NCBI GenBank assembly: GCA_002436115.1
Contig: DIXV01000104.1
Span: forward strand, 9,326-22,590
Direction of reading: 5' to 3'
DNA length: 13,265 bases
Source of the DNA: Streptococcus sp. UBA6071
Lineage (GTDB): Bacteria > Bacillota > Bacilli > Lactobacillales > Streptococcaceae
Under the pieces are notes generated by a model that worked only from the letters and a program-made list of their open reading frames with translations, was not told where the DNA came from and made no database searches. Numbering within the stretch: position 1 is the stretch's first letter; each line of letters starts with the position of its first letter. Shown here piece after piece: positions 1 through 7,923 of the stretch. The position numbers and the translations under genes were made by a program.

Positions 1-6
1 GCAAAA

Positions 7-38
7 TGAAAAGGCGGTCAGAATGACACGCCTTTTCA
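7..38. terminator. Hairpin terminator of the unit upstream of hisS
   Basis: A perfect 10-bp stem pairs TGAAAAGGCG (7-16) with CGCCTTTTCA (29-38). The loop can fold further, GTCA (17-20) with TGAC (24-27), leaving a GAA tip and one bulged A. The GC-rich core GGCG/CGCC is followed by TTTTC on the plus strand, and the reverse strand reads TTTTCATTTTGC after the core, so it could stop transcription in both directions. The gene it serves lies outside the window. No long unpaired T-tract follows on the plus strand, which limits confidence. Confidence 0.55.
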
Positions 39-170
39 GGAGATTTATGAAAAAGTTTAGGATTGGATATAGTATAATAAGATTCCCTTAAATAAATCTT
101 AACTGGAAAATAGTATTTTAGCTATTGGGGAATAAGAAAATAACAGTTGAAACTTAATCTAATTCATGGC

Positions 171-199
171 TTGGGAAGGACGGTATTTTATGGTAGAAT
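171..199 (+). promoter_or_regulatory. hisS promoter, extended -10
   Basis: The -10 is TAGAAT at 194-199, preceded directly by TGG (191-193), an extended -10. TTGGGA at 171-176 is a plausible -35 with a 17-base spacer. Transcription should start near 206, leaving a leader of about 24 bases that holds the AAAGGA ribosome site before the ATG at 230. Such a short leader has no room for a T-box. A second TATAAT at 73-78 lacks both a -35 and a TG and is not needed. Confidence 0.7.
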
Positions 200-229
200 A
201 AGGAGAACTACTTTTGAAAAGGAACATTT

Positions 230-1510
230 ATGACATTACAGAAACCCAAGGGAACCCAAGATATTTTACCATCTCAGGTCAAAAGATGGCAGTATGTGGA
301 AGAACTGGCACGAAAGATTTTTGGCAGATACAATTATGGGGAAATCCGGACCCCAATCTTTGAACACTATGAGGTCATTGCACGTTCTGTAGGGAATACG
401 ACCGATATTGTCACCAAAGAGATGTATGACTTTCATGATAAGGGAAATCGGCACATCACCCTACGTCCAGAAGGGACAGCTCCAGTTGTGCGTGCCTATG
501 TTGAAAATAAACTGTTTGCGCCAGAGGTGCAAAAACCTGTCAAGGCCTATTATATGGGCGCCATGTTTCGCTACGAACGTCCTCAAGCGGGACGCTTAAG
601 GGAATTTCATCAGCTAGGAGTGGAGTGTTTTGGCTCCAAAAATCCAGCGACAGATGTTGAGACCATAGCTATGGCTGCTCAATTTTTTAAGGAATTGGGG
701 ATTGAAGGCGTCAGCCTGCACCTAAATAGCCTTGGAAACACAGAGAGTCGGCAGGCGTATCGACAAGCCTTGATTGATTACTTGATGCCTTTACGTGACA
801 GTCTCTCTAAAGACAGTCAAAGACGCTTAATCGAAAATCCCTTGCGTGTCTTAGATAGCAAGGAAAAAGAGGATAAACTAGCAGTGGAAAATGCGCCCTC
901 TATCTTAGATTATCTAGATGAGGAGAGTCGCAAACATTTTGAATCGGTCTGCTCCATGCTCGAAAGCCTTGATATTTCTTACCAGATTGATACGCGGATG
1001 GTGAGGGGACTTGATTATTATAACCATACCATTTTTGAATTTATTGCAAAGGTGGATAAAGCAGACTTGACCATCTGTGCAGGAGGGCGTTACGATAATT
1101 TGGTGGCGTATTTTGGTGGTCCAGAAACAGCTGGTTTTGGTTTTGGTCTCGGCTTAGAACGCCTCCTTCTGGTTCTTGAAAAACAAGCGATCGCTCTGCC
1201 TTTTGAAGAGGGCTTGGACGCCTATTTAGTTGTCCTTGATGAGAAGGCAAATGCTAGTGCCTTGAAGTTGGCACAGACCTTGCGTCAGCAGGGGTTCAAA
1301 GTTGAGCGTGATTATCTTGGTCGAAAGATTAAGGCGCAATTTAAATCTGCGGATGTCTTCAGAGCTAAGACAATTATCACTTTAGGAGAAAGTGAAGTTG
1401 AAGAAAAGCAAGCCACTATTAAAAACAACCGAACACGGGAGGAAGTTCTTGCTGGTTTTGAAGAGTTGGAGACGAATTTTGCACGAATTTTAAAGAGGCT
1501 GTCTCTTTGA
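230..1510 (+). CDS. hisS: Histidyl-tRNA synthetase (HisRS)
   Basis: Charges tRNA-His with histidine in the cytoplasm; a homodimeric class IIa synthetase. The 426-residue length fits bacterial HisRS. Class II motif 1 lies around residues 39-45 (IRTPIFE). Motif 2 is at 113-128 ([10 protein letters not shown] followed by REFHQ), with the ATP-binding Arg. The histidine-specific loops are [13 protein letters not shown] (259-271) and AGGRYDN (284-290), and motif 3 is [11 protein letters not shown] (302-312). Residues from about 325 form the anticodon-binding domain. The ATG at 230 has AAAGGA 6-8 bases upstream, and the N-terminus [10 protein letters not shown] is the usual family start. It is transcribed from its own promoter; aspS follows after 129 bases with a separate promoter. 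No truncation or unusual residue was seen. Confidence 0.98.
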   Translation: MTLQKPKGTQDILPSQVKRWQYVEELARKIFGRYNYGEIRTPIFEHYEVIARSVGNTTDIVTKEMYDFHDKGNRHITLRPEGTAPVVRAYVENKLFAPEVQKPVKAYYMGAMFRYERPQAGRLREFHQLGVECFGSKNPATDVETIAMAAQFFKELGIEGVSLHLNSLGNTESRQAYRQALIDYLMPLRDSLSKDSQRRLIENPLRVLDSKEKEDKLAVENAPSILDYLDEESRKHFESVCSMLESLDISYQIDTRMVRGLDYYNHTIFEFIAKVDKADLTICAGGRYDNLVAYFGGPETAGFGFGLGLERLLLVLEKQAIALPFEEGLDAYLVVLDEKANASALKLAQTLRQQGFKVERDYLGRKIKAQFKSADVFRAKTIITLGESEVEEKQATIKNNRTREEVLAGFEELETNFARILKRLSL

Positions 1511-1578
1511 GGCAAAAGCACAACTGATATTTTAGTCAAACTCCCTCAAGGGGAGACTTGAAAAACCCAAAATGCGTA

Positions 1579-1607
1579 TTTATATCAAGATATGGATATG
1601 ATAGAAT
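1579..1607 (+). promoter_or_regulatory. aspS promoter, extended -10
   Basis: TAGAAT at 1602-1607 is preceded by TGA at 1599-1601, giving an extended -10 with the same hexamer as hisS. TTTATA at 1579-1584 is a weak -35 at a 17-base spacing. The predicted start near 1614 leaves a leader of about 26 bases with GGAG in front of the ATG at 1640. The shared -10 suggests that hisS and aspS are driven in parallel rather than solely by read-through. Confidence 0.65.
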
Positions 1608-1639
1608 AAAAGGTAGAGAAACTAAATGGAGAAAAATAG

Positions 1640-3394
1640 ATGAAACGTTCAATGTATGCCGGGCGTGTGCGGCAGGAGCATATCGGTCAAACACTTACTT
1701 TGAAAGGTTGGGTCGCTCGTCGTCGGGACCTTGGTGGCTTGATTTTTATTGACTTGCGTGATCGAGAAGGTATCATGCAGCTAGTGATTAACCCTAAGAC
1801 AAGTCCAAAGCCTGTTGTTGCCATTGCTGAAAGCCTAAGAAGTGAATTTGTCATAGAAACGACTGGTCTTGTCGAAAAGCGTGAACAATCCAATGACAAG
1901 CTTTCCACAGGAGCAGTTGAGCTGAGAGTAACAGAGCTAACGGTTTTAAATACCTCAAAAACAACACCTTTTGAAATTAAGGATGGCATTGATGTTGCCG
2001 ATGATACACGGCTACGTTACCGTTACTTAGACCTGCGCCGTCCAGAGATGTTGGAAAATTTTAAGCTAAGGGCTACTGTCACGCACTGCATTCGGCAGTA
2101 TTTGGACGGTTTGGACTTCATTGATGTAGAAACCCCTATGCTAAGTAAATCAACACCTGAGGGGGCTAGGGATTATCTGGTGCCGAGTCGTGTTAACCAA
2201 GGGCATTTCTATGCTTTGCCACAAAGCCCTCAAATAACCAAACAGCTCTTAATGAGTGCTGGCTTTGATCGCTACTATCAAATCGTCAAGTGTTTTCGGG
2301 ATGAAGATTTACGGGGGGATCGCCAACCAGAATTTACGCAGGTTGATTTAGAAACGTCTTTCTTGAGCCAAGAGGAGATTCAAACTCTGACAGAAGGCCT
2401 TCTTGCAAGGGTAATGAAGGAAGTTAAGGGAATAGAACTTTCGCTGCCTTTACCTCGTATGACTTATGCAGAGGCCATGAACCGTTATGGCTCAGATAAG
2501 CCTGACACTCGATTTGAGATGTGTCTGCAAGAGATAACGGAACTTGTCAAGACGAGCGACTTCAAGGTCTTCTCTCAAGCTCCCGCTGTCAAGGCGATTG
2601 TTGTCAAAGGGGGAGCTGATAAGTACTCTCGTAAAGACATTGATAAACTAACAGACTATGCTAAGCAATTTGGTGCTAAAGGCCTAGCCTGGGTCAAGTT
2701 TTCTCAAGGAGAGTTTGCAGGACCGATCGCTAAGTTCTTAACAAACTTGACAGGCGACTTGACAGAGCGTTTACAGTTAGTTGACAAGGACTTGCTTCTC
2801 TTTGTAGCAGATGACCTAGAGGTTGCTAACCAAACATTAGGAGCCTTGAGGGTTCGAATCGCAAAAGACAATCAGCTCATTGATGAAAAAGCCTTTAACT
2901 TCCTTTGGATTGTTGATTGGCCCATGTTTGAGTGGTCAGAAGAAGAAGGACGCTACACCTCTGCCCATCATCCCTTCACCCTTCCAACAGAGGACAGCGC
3001 AGACCATCTTGAAGGTGACTTGAGTCATGTGCGTGCTATCGCCTATGACATTGTCCTCAATGGCTACGAACTAGGGGGTGGGAGCCTTCGGATAAACCAA
3101 CGCCACTTGCAAGAGCGCATGCTCAAGGCCTTAGGTTTCTCTGATGAGGAGGCTAAAGAGCAGTTTGGCTTCCTTTTAGAAGCTATGGACTATGGTTTTC
3201 CGCCACATGGGGGCTTAGCCCTCGGGCTTGACCGCCTAGTTATGCTCTTAGCAGGCAAGGACAATATTCGTGAAGTCATCGCCTTTCCTAAAAACAATAG
3301 AGCAAGTGATCCAATGACACAAGCCCCAAGTTTGGTGGCAGCTAACCAATTAGAGGAGCTAGCTCTTCAGGTGAATGAAAAAGATGAAGAATAA
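1640..3394 (+). CDS. aspS: Aspartyl-tRNA synthetase (AspRS)
   Basis: Attaches aspartate to tRNA-Asp in the cytoplasm; a class IIb dimeric synthetase. At 584 residues it has the bacterial architecture. An N-terminal OB-fold anticodon domain (about 1-105, with [20 protein letters not shown] at 23-42) is followed by the catalytic core. The core carries QSPQ (195-198), motif 2 [16 protein letters not shown] (219-234), HHPFT (443-447) and motif 3 GLALGLDRL (525-533), and is interrupted by the bacterial GAD insertion at roughly 285-420. The ATG at 1640 has GGAG about nine bases upstream and gives the start [11 protein letters not shown] that I recall from streptococcal AspRS. A longer-looking reading frame from 1558 is out of frame and not real. 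The 3' end overlaps the YitT-family gene, so these two are probably co-transcribed. Confidence 0.98.
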   Translation: MKRSMYAGRVRQEHIGQTLTLKGWVARRRDLGGLIFIDLRDREGIMQLVINPKTSPKPVVAIAESLRSEFVIETTGLVEKREQSNDKLSTGAVELRVTELTVLNTSKTTPFEIKDGIDVADDTRLRYRYLDLRRPEMLENFKLRATVTHCIRQYLDGLDFIDVETPMLSKSTPEGARDYLVPSRVNQGHFYALPQSPQITKQLLMSAGFDRYYQIVKCFRDEDLRGDRQPEFTQVDLETSFLSQEEIQTLTEGLLARVMKEVKGIELSLPLPRMTYAEAMNRYGSDKPDTRFEMCLQEITELVKTSDFKVFSQAPAVKAIVVKGGADKYSRKDIDKLTDYAKQFGAKGLAWVKFSQGEFAGPIAKFLTNLTGDLTERLQLVDKDLLLFVADDLEVANQTLGALRVRIAKDNQLIDEKAFNFLWIVDWPMFEWSEEEGRYTSAHHPFTLPTEDSADHLEGDLSHVRAIAYDIVLNGYELGGGSLRINQRHLQERMLKALGFSDEEAKEQFGFLLEAMDYGFPPHGGLALGLDRLVMLLAGKDNIREVIAFPKNNRASDPMTQAPSLVAANQLEELALQVNEKDEE

Positions 3395-4322
3395 TACCTA
3401 TTACCGTTATGCTCGGAAAAAACTTTTTAAGCTAGCTAGTAAACATGAATTTTTAAAGGTTCTAACGAGTATTTCAAGGGAGAAATACGCCGAACGCTTA
3501 TCTGGCTCGATCATCTATGGTCTGCTGTCAGCATTGGCTATCAATGTTTTTTATGAACCAAGTGGGGTTTATTCTAGCGGTGCAACGGGTTTAGCCCAAA
3601 TTATTTCAACGCTTTCAGAGCGTTTCTGGCAGCTGAATATTCCTATCTCTCTAGGCTTTTATGCAATCAATATTCCCTTATTGATTACCGCATGGTATAA
3701 AATTGGGCATAAATTTACAGTCTTTACCTTTATCACGGTTAGCTTTAGTGCTCTTTTTATCCAATTCGTCCCACATTTGACTTTGGTTGATGACCCCTTG
3801 ATGAATGCTATTTTTGGGGCTATTGTAATGGGGGCTGGTATTGGCTATGCTTTGAGAAATAATGTTTCTAGTGGTGGGGCTGACATTGTCAGCATTTTGG
3901 TTCGGAAAAAAACGGGCAAGAATGTGGGGGTGACCTCAACAGCTATCAACATAGGCATCACCATGATGGCTGGCGTCCTTTTTGGTTGGGAATATGCCCT
4001 TTATTCCTTGGTTTCAGTATTTGTGGTTGGTCAATTAACCGATGCGATTTACATTAAGCAAAAGCGGATGCAGGCGACCATCATCACCAACCAACCCAAG
4101 CGAGTGATTGCTAAAATCCATAAAAAACTTCATCGAGGTGTTACGATTATCAATGAGGCAGAAGGCGCCTATGCTCATGAGAAAAAGGCTGTCTTAATCA
4201 CCATTATAACTCGGGCAGAGTTCAATGATTTTAAATACCTTATGAAAAAAGCTGACCCAAATGCTTTTATCTCTGTTGCAGAAAATGTTCAAATTATTGG
4301 GAAGTTTGTTGAGGACGATTAG
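3384..4322 (+). CDS. YitT-family integral membrane protein with C-terminal DUF2179 domain
   Basis: Function is unknown for most of this family; it is a predicted cytoplasmic-membrane protein. With the start used here it is 312 residues. A basic N-terminal tail of about 40 residues is followed by five or six hydrophobic segments (about 42-57, 86-104, 112-130, 139-157, 183-201 and 203-217). The conserved family signatures are [10 protein letters not shown] (64-73) and [19 protein letters not shown] (162-180). From about 226 a soluble DUF2179 domain follows, holding an [13 protein letters not shown] stretch and ending in the usual IIGKFVEDD tail. An ATG at 3375 is in frame, but AGGTGA (3369-3374) touches it directly. 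The ATG at 3384 sits nine bases after that ribosome site, so I prefer it. The gene overlaps the aspS end by 11 bases, suggesting translational coupling. The gene name is left blank because streptococci can carry several paralogues. Confidence 0.9.
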   Translation: MKNNTYYRYARKKLFKLASKHEFLKVLTSISREKYAERLSGSIIYGLLSALAINVFYEPSGVYSSGATGLAQIISTLSERFWQLNIPISLGFYAINIPLLITAWYKIGHKFTVFTFITVSFSALFIQFVPHLTLVDDPLMNAIFGAIVMGAGIGYALRNNVSSGGADIVSILVRKKTGKNVGVTSTAINIGITMMAGVLFGWEYALYSLVSVFVVGQLTDAIYIKQKRMQATIITNQPKRVIAKIHKKLHRGVTIINEAEGAYAHEKKAVLITIITRAEFNDFKYLMKKADPNAFISVAENVQIIGKFVEDD

Positions 4323-4325
4323 TCT

Positions 4326-4355
4326 CTCATTTTTAAGAGATAAGCTTAGAGTGAG
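4326..4355 (+). other. Imperfect stem-loop between the YitT-family gene and nrdI
   Basis: CTCATTTTTAAG (4326-4337) can pair with CTTAGAGTGAG (4345-4355): 11 base pairs including two G-U wobbles and one bulged T, with a 7-base loop. No T-tract follows, so it is not a normal terminator. I see no convincing -10 between it and the nrdI start. It may be an RNA-processing or stability element in an aspS-yitT-nrdI message. This is inference from pairing only. Confidence 0.3.
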
Positions 4356-4388
4356 GGGCTTCAAAAGTCATGGAAAGGACAATAAGAA

Positions 4389-4847
4389 ATGACGACACTT
4401 CGTTTTGTCTATATTAGTTTGAGTGGAAATACGACCTCCTTTGTTAAGCGCTTGAGTCAATATTTGAAAGAAAAGCATGAGGCTATTGTAATTGAGACAC
4501 TTGACATCAAGGAAAGCCTCAAATCAAATCAGTCCTTTTTTGCTATGGAGGGGGCTTTTGTCGCCTTTTTGCCAACCTACTTAGAGGGGGGCAATGGTGT
4601 GGATACGGGCGATCAGGAAATCTTAACGACTCCTTTAGGTGATTTTATTGCCTTTGCTGATAATTATAAACAGTGTTTGGGGATTATAGGTTCAGGGAAT
4701 CGCAATTTTAACAACCAGTATTGTTTGACGGCAAAACAATACAGTCAACGTTTTGGTTTTCCCGTCTTGGATAATTTTGAAATGCGGGGAATGCCAGGAG
4801 ATATAAAACGGATTGCGGGCTGTATAGAGCGTTTATATGCCATCTAG
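4389..4847 (+). CDS. nrdI: NrdI-like flavodoxin (class Ib ribonucleotide reductase assembly)
   Basis: NrdI is a small FMN protein. In the class Ib ribonucleotide reductase system it supplies the reduced-oxygen species that builds the manganese-tyrosyl radical cofactor of NrdF. This protein has 152 residues. The FMN phosphate loop is SLSGNTTSF (10-18), a second flavin loop is PTYLEGGNG (62-70), and the family signature [12 protein letters not shown] spans 101-112 with FEMRGMPGD near the C-terminus (130-138). AAAGGA lies about nine bases before the ATG. No nrdE, nrdF or nrdH is adjacent, so it is an orphan copy. I recall streptococci, for example S. sanguinis, in which nrdI is also remote from nrdHEKF. 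No promoter is visible in the 66-base gap, so it probably shares the aspS message. A different flavodoxin role cannot be excluded. Confidence 0.88.
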   Translation: MTTLRFVYISLSGNTTSFVKRLSQYLKEKHEAIVIETLDIKESLKSNQSFFAMEGAFVAFLPTYLEGGNGVDTGDQEILTTPLGDFIAFADNYKQCLGIIGSGNRNFNNQYCLTAKQYSQRFGFPVLDNFEMRGMPGDIKRIAGCIERLYAI

Positions 4848-4874
4848 TTTAATATTTATTTAAGTCTAACAGAC

Positions 4875-4880
4875 TATAAT
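4875..4880 (+). promoter_or_regulatory. galE promoter (-10)
   Basis: A consensus TATAAT lies 34 bases before the galE ATG. There is no TG extension and no good -35 at 16-18 bases; the upstream sequence is only AT-rich (4847-4862). A small inverted repeat, AGTCT (4863-4867) and AGACT (4871-4875), overlaps the first base of the -10 and could be an operator. The galE message would start near 4887 and carry AAGGAG at 4903-4908. Confidence 0.5.
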
Positions 4881-4913
4881 AAATCAAGTTTTCTAAGCAA
4901 ATAAGGAGAAAAA

Positions 4914-5936
4914 ATGACCATTTTAATTACAGGCGGTGCAGGCTATATTGGGAGCCACACGGTTGTTGAACTGTTGTCCTCAGGTTTTGATGTTGTAGTT
5001 GTTGATGATTTTTCCAACTCGTCGCCCGAGGTTTTGCAGCGTTTGAAACGGATTACCGGCCGAGATATCACCTTTCATGAGGGGTCTATTTTAGATAAAG
5101 CATTTTTACGTCAAGTCTTTAAGCAGTACACTTTTGAGTCGGTCATTCACTTTGCAGCGTTTAAAGCTGTTGGTGAATCTGTGGAGAAACCACTTATGTA
5201 CTACCACAACAATATTACAGGGACTATCTCCCTGCTTGAGGTCATGACTGAGGTAGGAGTGAAGAATATTGTCTTTTCGTCATCAGCAACGGTTTATGGC
5301 ATGAATAATCCTGTTCCTCTCCTAGAAGAGATGCCAACGTCTGCTACCAATCCGTATGGCTACACCAAGGTGATGATGGAGCAAATCTTAAACGATGTGG
5401 CCCACTCTGATCCAGCCTGGTCGGTGACGAACCTACGCTACTTCAATCCCATTGGTGCACATGAATCAGCCTTAATCGGTGAAGCGCCTAATGGAATCCC
5501 TAATAATCTTATGCCTTACCTCACACAGGTAGCTGTCGGCAAACGGGAAAAACTATCTGTTTTTGGCAATGACTATGATACACCAGACGGTACAGGGGTT
5601 AGAGATTATATCCATGTTGTTGACTTGGCCAAGGGACATGTTCTTGCAGTGAAAAACAACTTAGCTAAATCAGGGGCTAAGGTTTATAACTTGGGGACAG
5701 GAAATGGCTATAGTGTGCTTGACTTGGTTAAGACTTTTAAAGCTGAAAATGGGGTAGAAATTCCCTATGAGATTTGCCCGAGACGTGCAGGTGATATCGG
5801 GGTTTGTTATGCGGATGCAGAGAAAGCCAAGTCTGAACTGGGCTGGGTTGCTGAAAAGAATCTAGCAGACATGGTGCGTGATTCTTGGAATTGGCAGAGA
5901 AAAAATCCAAATGGGTATGACAAAGCGTCCTTATAA
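4914..5936 (+). CDS. galE: UDP-glucose 4-epimerase
   Basis: Interconverts UDP-glucose and UDP-galactose in the cytoplasm with bound NAD. It serves galactose catabolism (Leloir pathway) and supplies UDP-galactose for capsule or wall polysaccharides. The 340-residue length is typical of bacterial GalE. The Rossmann glycine motif GGAGYIGSH (7-15) is followed by an acidic pair at 31-32 that holds the NAD ribose. The catalytic residues are Ser124 in FSSSATVYG and the Y148-x-x-x-K152 pair in NPYGYTK. FNPIGAH and RDYIHVVDLAKGH are conserved substrate-domain stretches. AAGGAG lies five bases before the ATG. No galK or galT is next to it, so this is a solitary galE with its own promoter and terminator. 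The epimerase could also accept N-acetylated sugars; the sequence alone does not decide this. Confidence 0.95.
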   Translation: MTILITGGAGYIGSHTVVELLSSGFDVVVVDDFSNSSPEVLQRLKRITGRDITFHEGSILDKAFLRQVFKQYTFESVIHFAAFKAVGESVEKPLMYYHNNITGTISLLEVMTEVGVKNIVFSSSATVYGMNNPVPLLEEMPTSATNPYGYTKVMMEQILNDVAHSDPAWSVTNLRYFNPIGAHESALIGEAPNGIPNNLMPYLTQVAVGKREKLSVFGNDYDTPDGTGVRDYIHVVDLAKGHVLAVKNNLAKSGAKVYNLGTGNGYSVLDLVKTFKAENGVEIPYEICPRRAGDIGVCYADAEKAKSELGWVAEKNLADMVRDSWNWQRKNPNGYDKASL

Positions 5937-5965
5937 GGCGATGAATAATGTAATAAAAATCTAAA

Positions 5966-5995
5966 AAAGGTTAGGAACACGGATTCCTAGCCTTT
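5966..5995. terminator. Bidirectional terminator between galE and argS
   Basis: A 12-bp stem (5966-5977 with 5984-5995, one G-U wobble) carries a 6-base CACGGA loop. On the plus strand it ends in CTTTATTTG after galE. On the minus strand the stem is followed by a longer T-rich run, because A-residues precede it at 5963-5968. It lies 30 bases after the galE stop, so it should end galE and act as a second stop for argS transcripts. Confidence 0.8.
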
Positions 5996-6030
5996 ATTTG
6001 TTAACATTAGTTGGTTTCCGTAGGAGGACT

Positions 6031-6054
6031 AAAAAACCACCAGCATGCTGGTGG
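6031..6054 (-). terminator. argS terminator (perfect palindrome plus T6)
   Basis: CCACCAGCATGCTGGTGG (6037-6054) is a perfect 18-base palindrome that folds into a 7-bp GC-rich stem with a CATG loop. Directly beside it are six A's (6031-6036), which on the minus strand read as a T6 tract immediately after the stem. This is a textbook intrinsic terminator for argS, 50 bases past its stop codon. On the plus strand no T-run follows, so it is one-directional. Confidence 0.88.
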
Positions 6055-6090
6055 CGAATCATGTCAGATGTGGACGGTACTTTAGTGCTG

Positions 6091-6118
6091 TGGTCAAATG
6101 TCTGTTTACATTTGATCA
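6091..6118 (-). other. Stem-loop spanning the argS stop codon
   Basis: TGGTCAAATG (6091-6100) pairs with CATTTGATCA (6109-6118): 10 base pairs with one G-U wobble, and an 8-base loop at 6101-6108 that contains the argS TAA. It lies upstream of the argS terminator and has no T-run. It may influence message stability or be fortuitous. Confidence 0.35.
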
Positions 6119-7797
6119 GGCGCTTCAATTCCTAGAAGGCGTAAGCTTTCTTTGAGGACAGTTGCTGTGGCATAACTAAGAGCTAAGCGGCTTTCACGTT
6201 CAGGGCTCTCATCTAGAATACGGGTATGAGCATAAAATTTGTTAAAGGCCTGAGCGAGATTGAGTGCAAACTTGGCGATAATCGAAGGCTCAAACTTATC
6301 AACAGAACGTTTGATGGTTGTCGGAAAGGCTTGGAGTAGGGAAATGATGTCCCAGCTTTCAGCATCCTCTAGGCTGTAGGTCTGGCTAGAATCAGGCCTG
6401 TAGCTGGCTTTTCGTAAGATGGATTGGATACGAGCATAGGCATATTGAACATAAGGGCCTGTTTCTCCTTCAAAAGAAACCATAGCTTCTAAATCAAAAT
6501 CGTAGCCGTTATTACGATCGGTCTTAAGGTCATAAAATTTAATGGCACCAATACCAACTGCGTGGGCAACCGCTTTTTTATCCTTCAAGTCAGGGTTTTT
6601 AGCTTCAATCTGCTTTTCAGCCCGCTTGATGGCCTCGCTAATCGTAGATTCTAGCAGAATAACATTGCCTTTACGTGTTGATAATTTTTGCCCGTTTTTG
6701 GTGACAAGGCCGAAGGAAACGTGGGTAAGGTCTTGACTCCAGTCGTAACCCATTTCCTTGAGGACAGCCTTAAGTTGTTTGAAATGGGCGGCTTGCTCTT
6801 GCCCAACAACATAGATGATTTTTGAGGCATCGTAAGTTTGTTTACGGTAGAGGGCAGCAGCCAAATCACGGGTGATGTAGAGAGTTGCCCCGTCGGATTT
6901 TTTAATGAGTGCGGGATGGTCAATGCCGTGGTTTGTTAAGTCAACTACCAAGGCGCCTTCAGACTCGACCAGAAGGTTTTTAGCAGATAAGATTTCCACA
7001 ACATTAGCCATTTTATCATTGTAAAAGGCTTCTCCGTTCAAACTATCAAAAGAGACGCCCATTTGATCATAGATGCGATTGAATTCCAAAAGGCTTTCAT
7101 CACGGAACCACTGCCAGAGTTCCATGGCTTCGGGGTCTCCATTTTCCAGTTTTCGAAACCACAATCGAGCGTCATCGTCGTATTCAGGATGGTTCTTGAG
7201 GTCTTCATTGATACGAACATAAAGTTTTAGAAGTTCGGTGATAGGATTGGCTTCGACAGCTTCCTTGCTCCCCCAAAGTTTGTAGGCAACGATTAAGAGC
7301 CCAAATTGTTTGCCCCAGTCGCCAAGGTGATTGACTTTGACGGTTTGATAACCGATTTTTTGAAAAAGATTTGAAAGAGAATCACCAATAACTGTCGAAC
7401 GGAGGTGACCAACGGAGAAAGGTTTGGCAATGTTTGGCGAAGAAAGATCAATGACGACACGTTTGTTCTGGCCGATGCTTTCTTGTCCGTAGGCTGCTCC
7501 TTTCTCAAGGATGGTATGCAAGGTGTGGTTGGATACTTGAGCCTTATCTAAGAAAAAGTTAACATAAGGTCCTGTTGCGACAACCTTGCTAAAGCCTTCC
7601 CCATTGACCTGTTCAGCGAGTTCAGTTGCAATCGCCTGAGGGGACTTACGGAACTGCTTGGCCAAAGAAAAAGCTGGGAAGGCAAGGTCTCCTAAATCCC
7701 TTGATTTAGGTATTTCTAATAAGTTTAAAATGGTCTCTTGCTGTAAATCAGGAATCACTGCAGCTAAACTCAGTGCTGCACGTTGTTTATTATCCAT
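6106..7797 (-). CDS. argS: Arginyl-tRNA synthetase (ArgRS)
   Basis: Charges tRNA-Arg with arginine; a monomeric class I synthetase that needs the tRNA to form the adenylate. The protein is 563 residues. The N-terminal Add-1 domain that contacts the tRNA elbow covers about 1-85. The HIGH signature appears as [16 protein letters not shown] (120-135), with VGHL in place of HIGH. The second class I signature is the degenerate KLSTRKGN (371-378), common in this family. The DALR-type anticodon domain follows from about 445, including [14 protein letters not shown] (447-460). On the minus strand AAAGGAG lies seven bases before the ATG. It is the only minus-strand gene here: convergent with galE, divergent from argR. 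The adjacent arginine-type regulator makes control by arginine plausible, but no experiment supports it here. Confidence 0.98.
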   Translation of the reverse strand: MDNKQRAALSLAAVIPDLQQETILNLLEIPKSRDLGDLAFPAFSLAKQFRKSPQAIATELAEQVNGEGFSKVVATGPYVNFFLDKAQVSNHTLHTILEKGAAYGQESIGQNKRVVIDLSSPNIAKPFSVGHLRSTVIGDSLSNLFQKIGYQTVKVNHLGDWGKQFGLLIVAYKLWGSKEAVEANPITELLKLYVRINEDLKNHPEYDDDARLWFRKLENGDPEAMELWQWFRDESLLEFNRIYDQMGVSFDSLNGEAFYNDKMANVVEILSAKNLLVESEGALVVDLTNHGIDHPALIKKSDGATLYITRDLAAALYRKQTYDASKIIYVVGQEQAAHFKQLKAVLKEMGYDWSQDLTHVSFGLVTKNGQKLSTRKGNVILLESTISEAIKRAEKQIEAKNPDLKDKKAVAHAVGIGAIKFYDLKTDRNNGYDFDLEAMVSFEGETGPYVQYAYARIQSILRKASYRPDSSQTYSLEDAESWDIISLLQAFPTTIKRSVDKFEPSIIAKFALNLAQAFNKFYAHTRILDESPERESRLALSYATATVLKESLRLLGIEAPDQM

Positions 7798-7826
7798 GAG
7801 GAATCTCCTTTAAAGTCTCTTTTTCT

Positions 7827-7835
7827 ATTTTAACA
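7827..7835 (-). promoter_or_regulatory. argS promoter, extended -10
   Basis: Read on the minus strand, TGT-TAAAAT lies at 7835-7827, an extended -10. The start would be near 7820, giving a leader of about 22 bases with AAAGGAG before the argS ATG. The -35 at a 17-base spacing (ACTGTT on the minus strand, 7850-7855) is poor. It is separated from the argR -10 by 54 bases, so the two promoters are back to back. Confidence 0.5.
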
Positions 7836-7860
7836 CAAAATTTTTTAAAAACAGTGTCTT

Positions 7861-7875
7861 AGGATGAAAAATCCT
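7861..7875. promoter_or_regulatory. Candidate operator between argS and argR
   Basis: The inverted repeat AGGAT-GAAAA-ATCCT lies between the two divergent promoters and covers the -35 position of argR. Its A-rich centre resembles the general layout of ARG boxes (TGAAT, AT-rich centre, ATTCA), but the arms do not match that consensus well. Autoregulation by ArgR through it is a guess from position. Confidence 0.3.
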
Positions 7876-7883
7876 TGCTTTTT

Positions 7884-7892
7884 TGGTATAAT
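7884..7892 (+). promoter_or_regulatory. argR-mutS promoter, extended -10
   Basis: TGG-TATAAT at 7884-7892 is a full-consensus extended -10 with no clear -35. Transcription would begin near 7899, about 25 bases before the ATG at 7924, with GGAG at 7914-7917. The -10 lies downstream of an in-frame ATG at 7864, which rules that ATG out as the start for this promoter. Confidence 0.75.
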
Positions 7893-7923
7893 TTCTCATA
7901 GAATAGTGAAAATGGAGTTAAAG

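Noticed and set aside
73..78. TATAAT hexamer as a second hisS promoter.
   Set aside because: There is no TG extension, no -35 at 16-18 bases, and a better promoter lies nearer the gene.
47..91. A 14-codon open frame (ATG AAA AAG TTT ...) preceded by AGGAG, a possible leader peptide for hisS.
   Set aside because: It follows directly after a strong terminator hairpin, has no promoter of its own ahead of it, lies before the likely hisS start of transcription, and has no histidine codons.
1511..1639. Possible T-box or terminator in the hisS-aspS gap.
   Set aside because: Only a 5-bp CTCCC/GGGAG hairpin (1541-1555) without a T-tract is present, and no T-box core of the AGGGTGGNACCGCG type was found.
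1558..1752. 64-residue open frame starting in the hisS-aspS gap.
   Set aside because: It lies out of frame over the aspS start and has no ribosome site; it is a shadow of aspS.
7864..7923. A longer ArgR starting at the ATG at 7864.
   Set aside because: The argR -10 lies inside this extension, the extra residues are not ArgR-like, and the ATG at 7924 has a good ribosome site.
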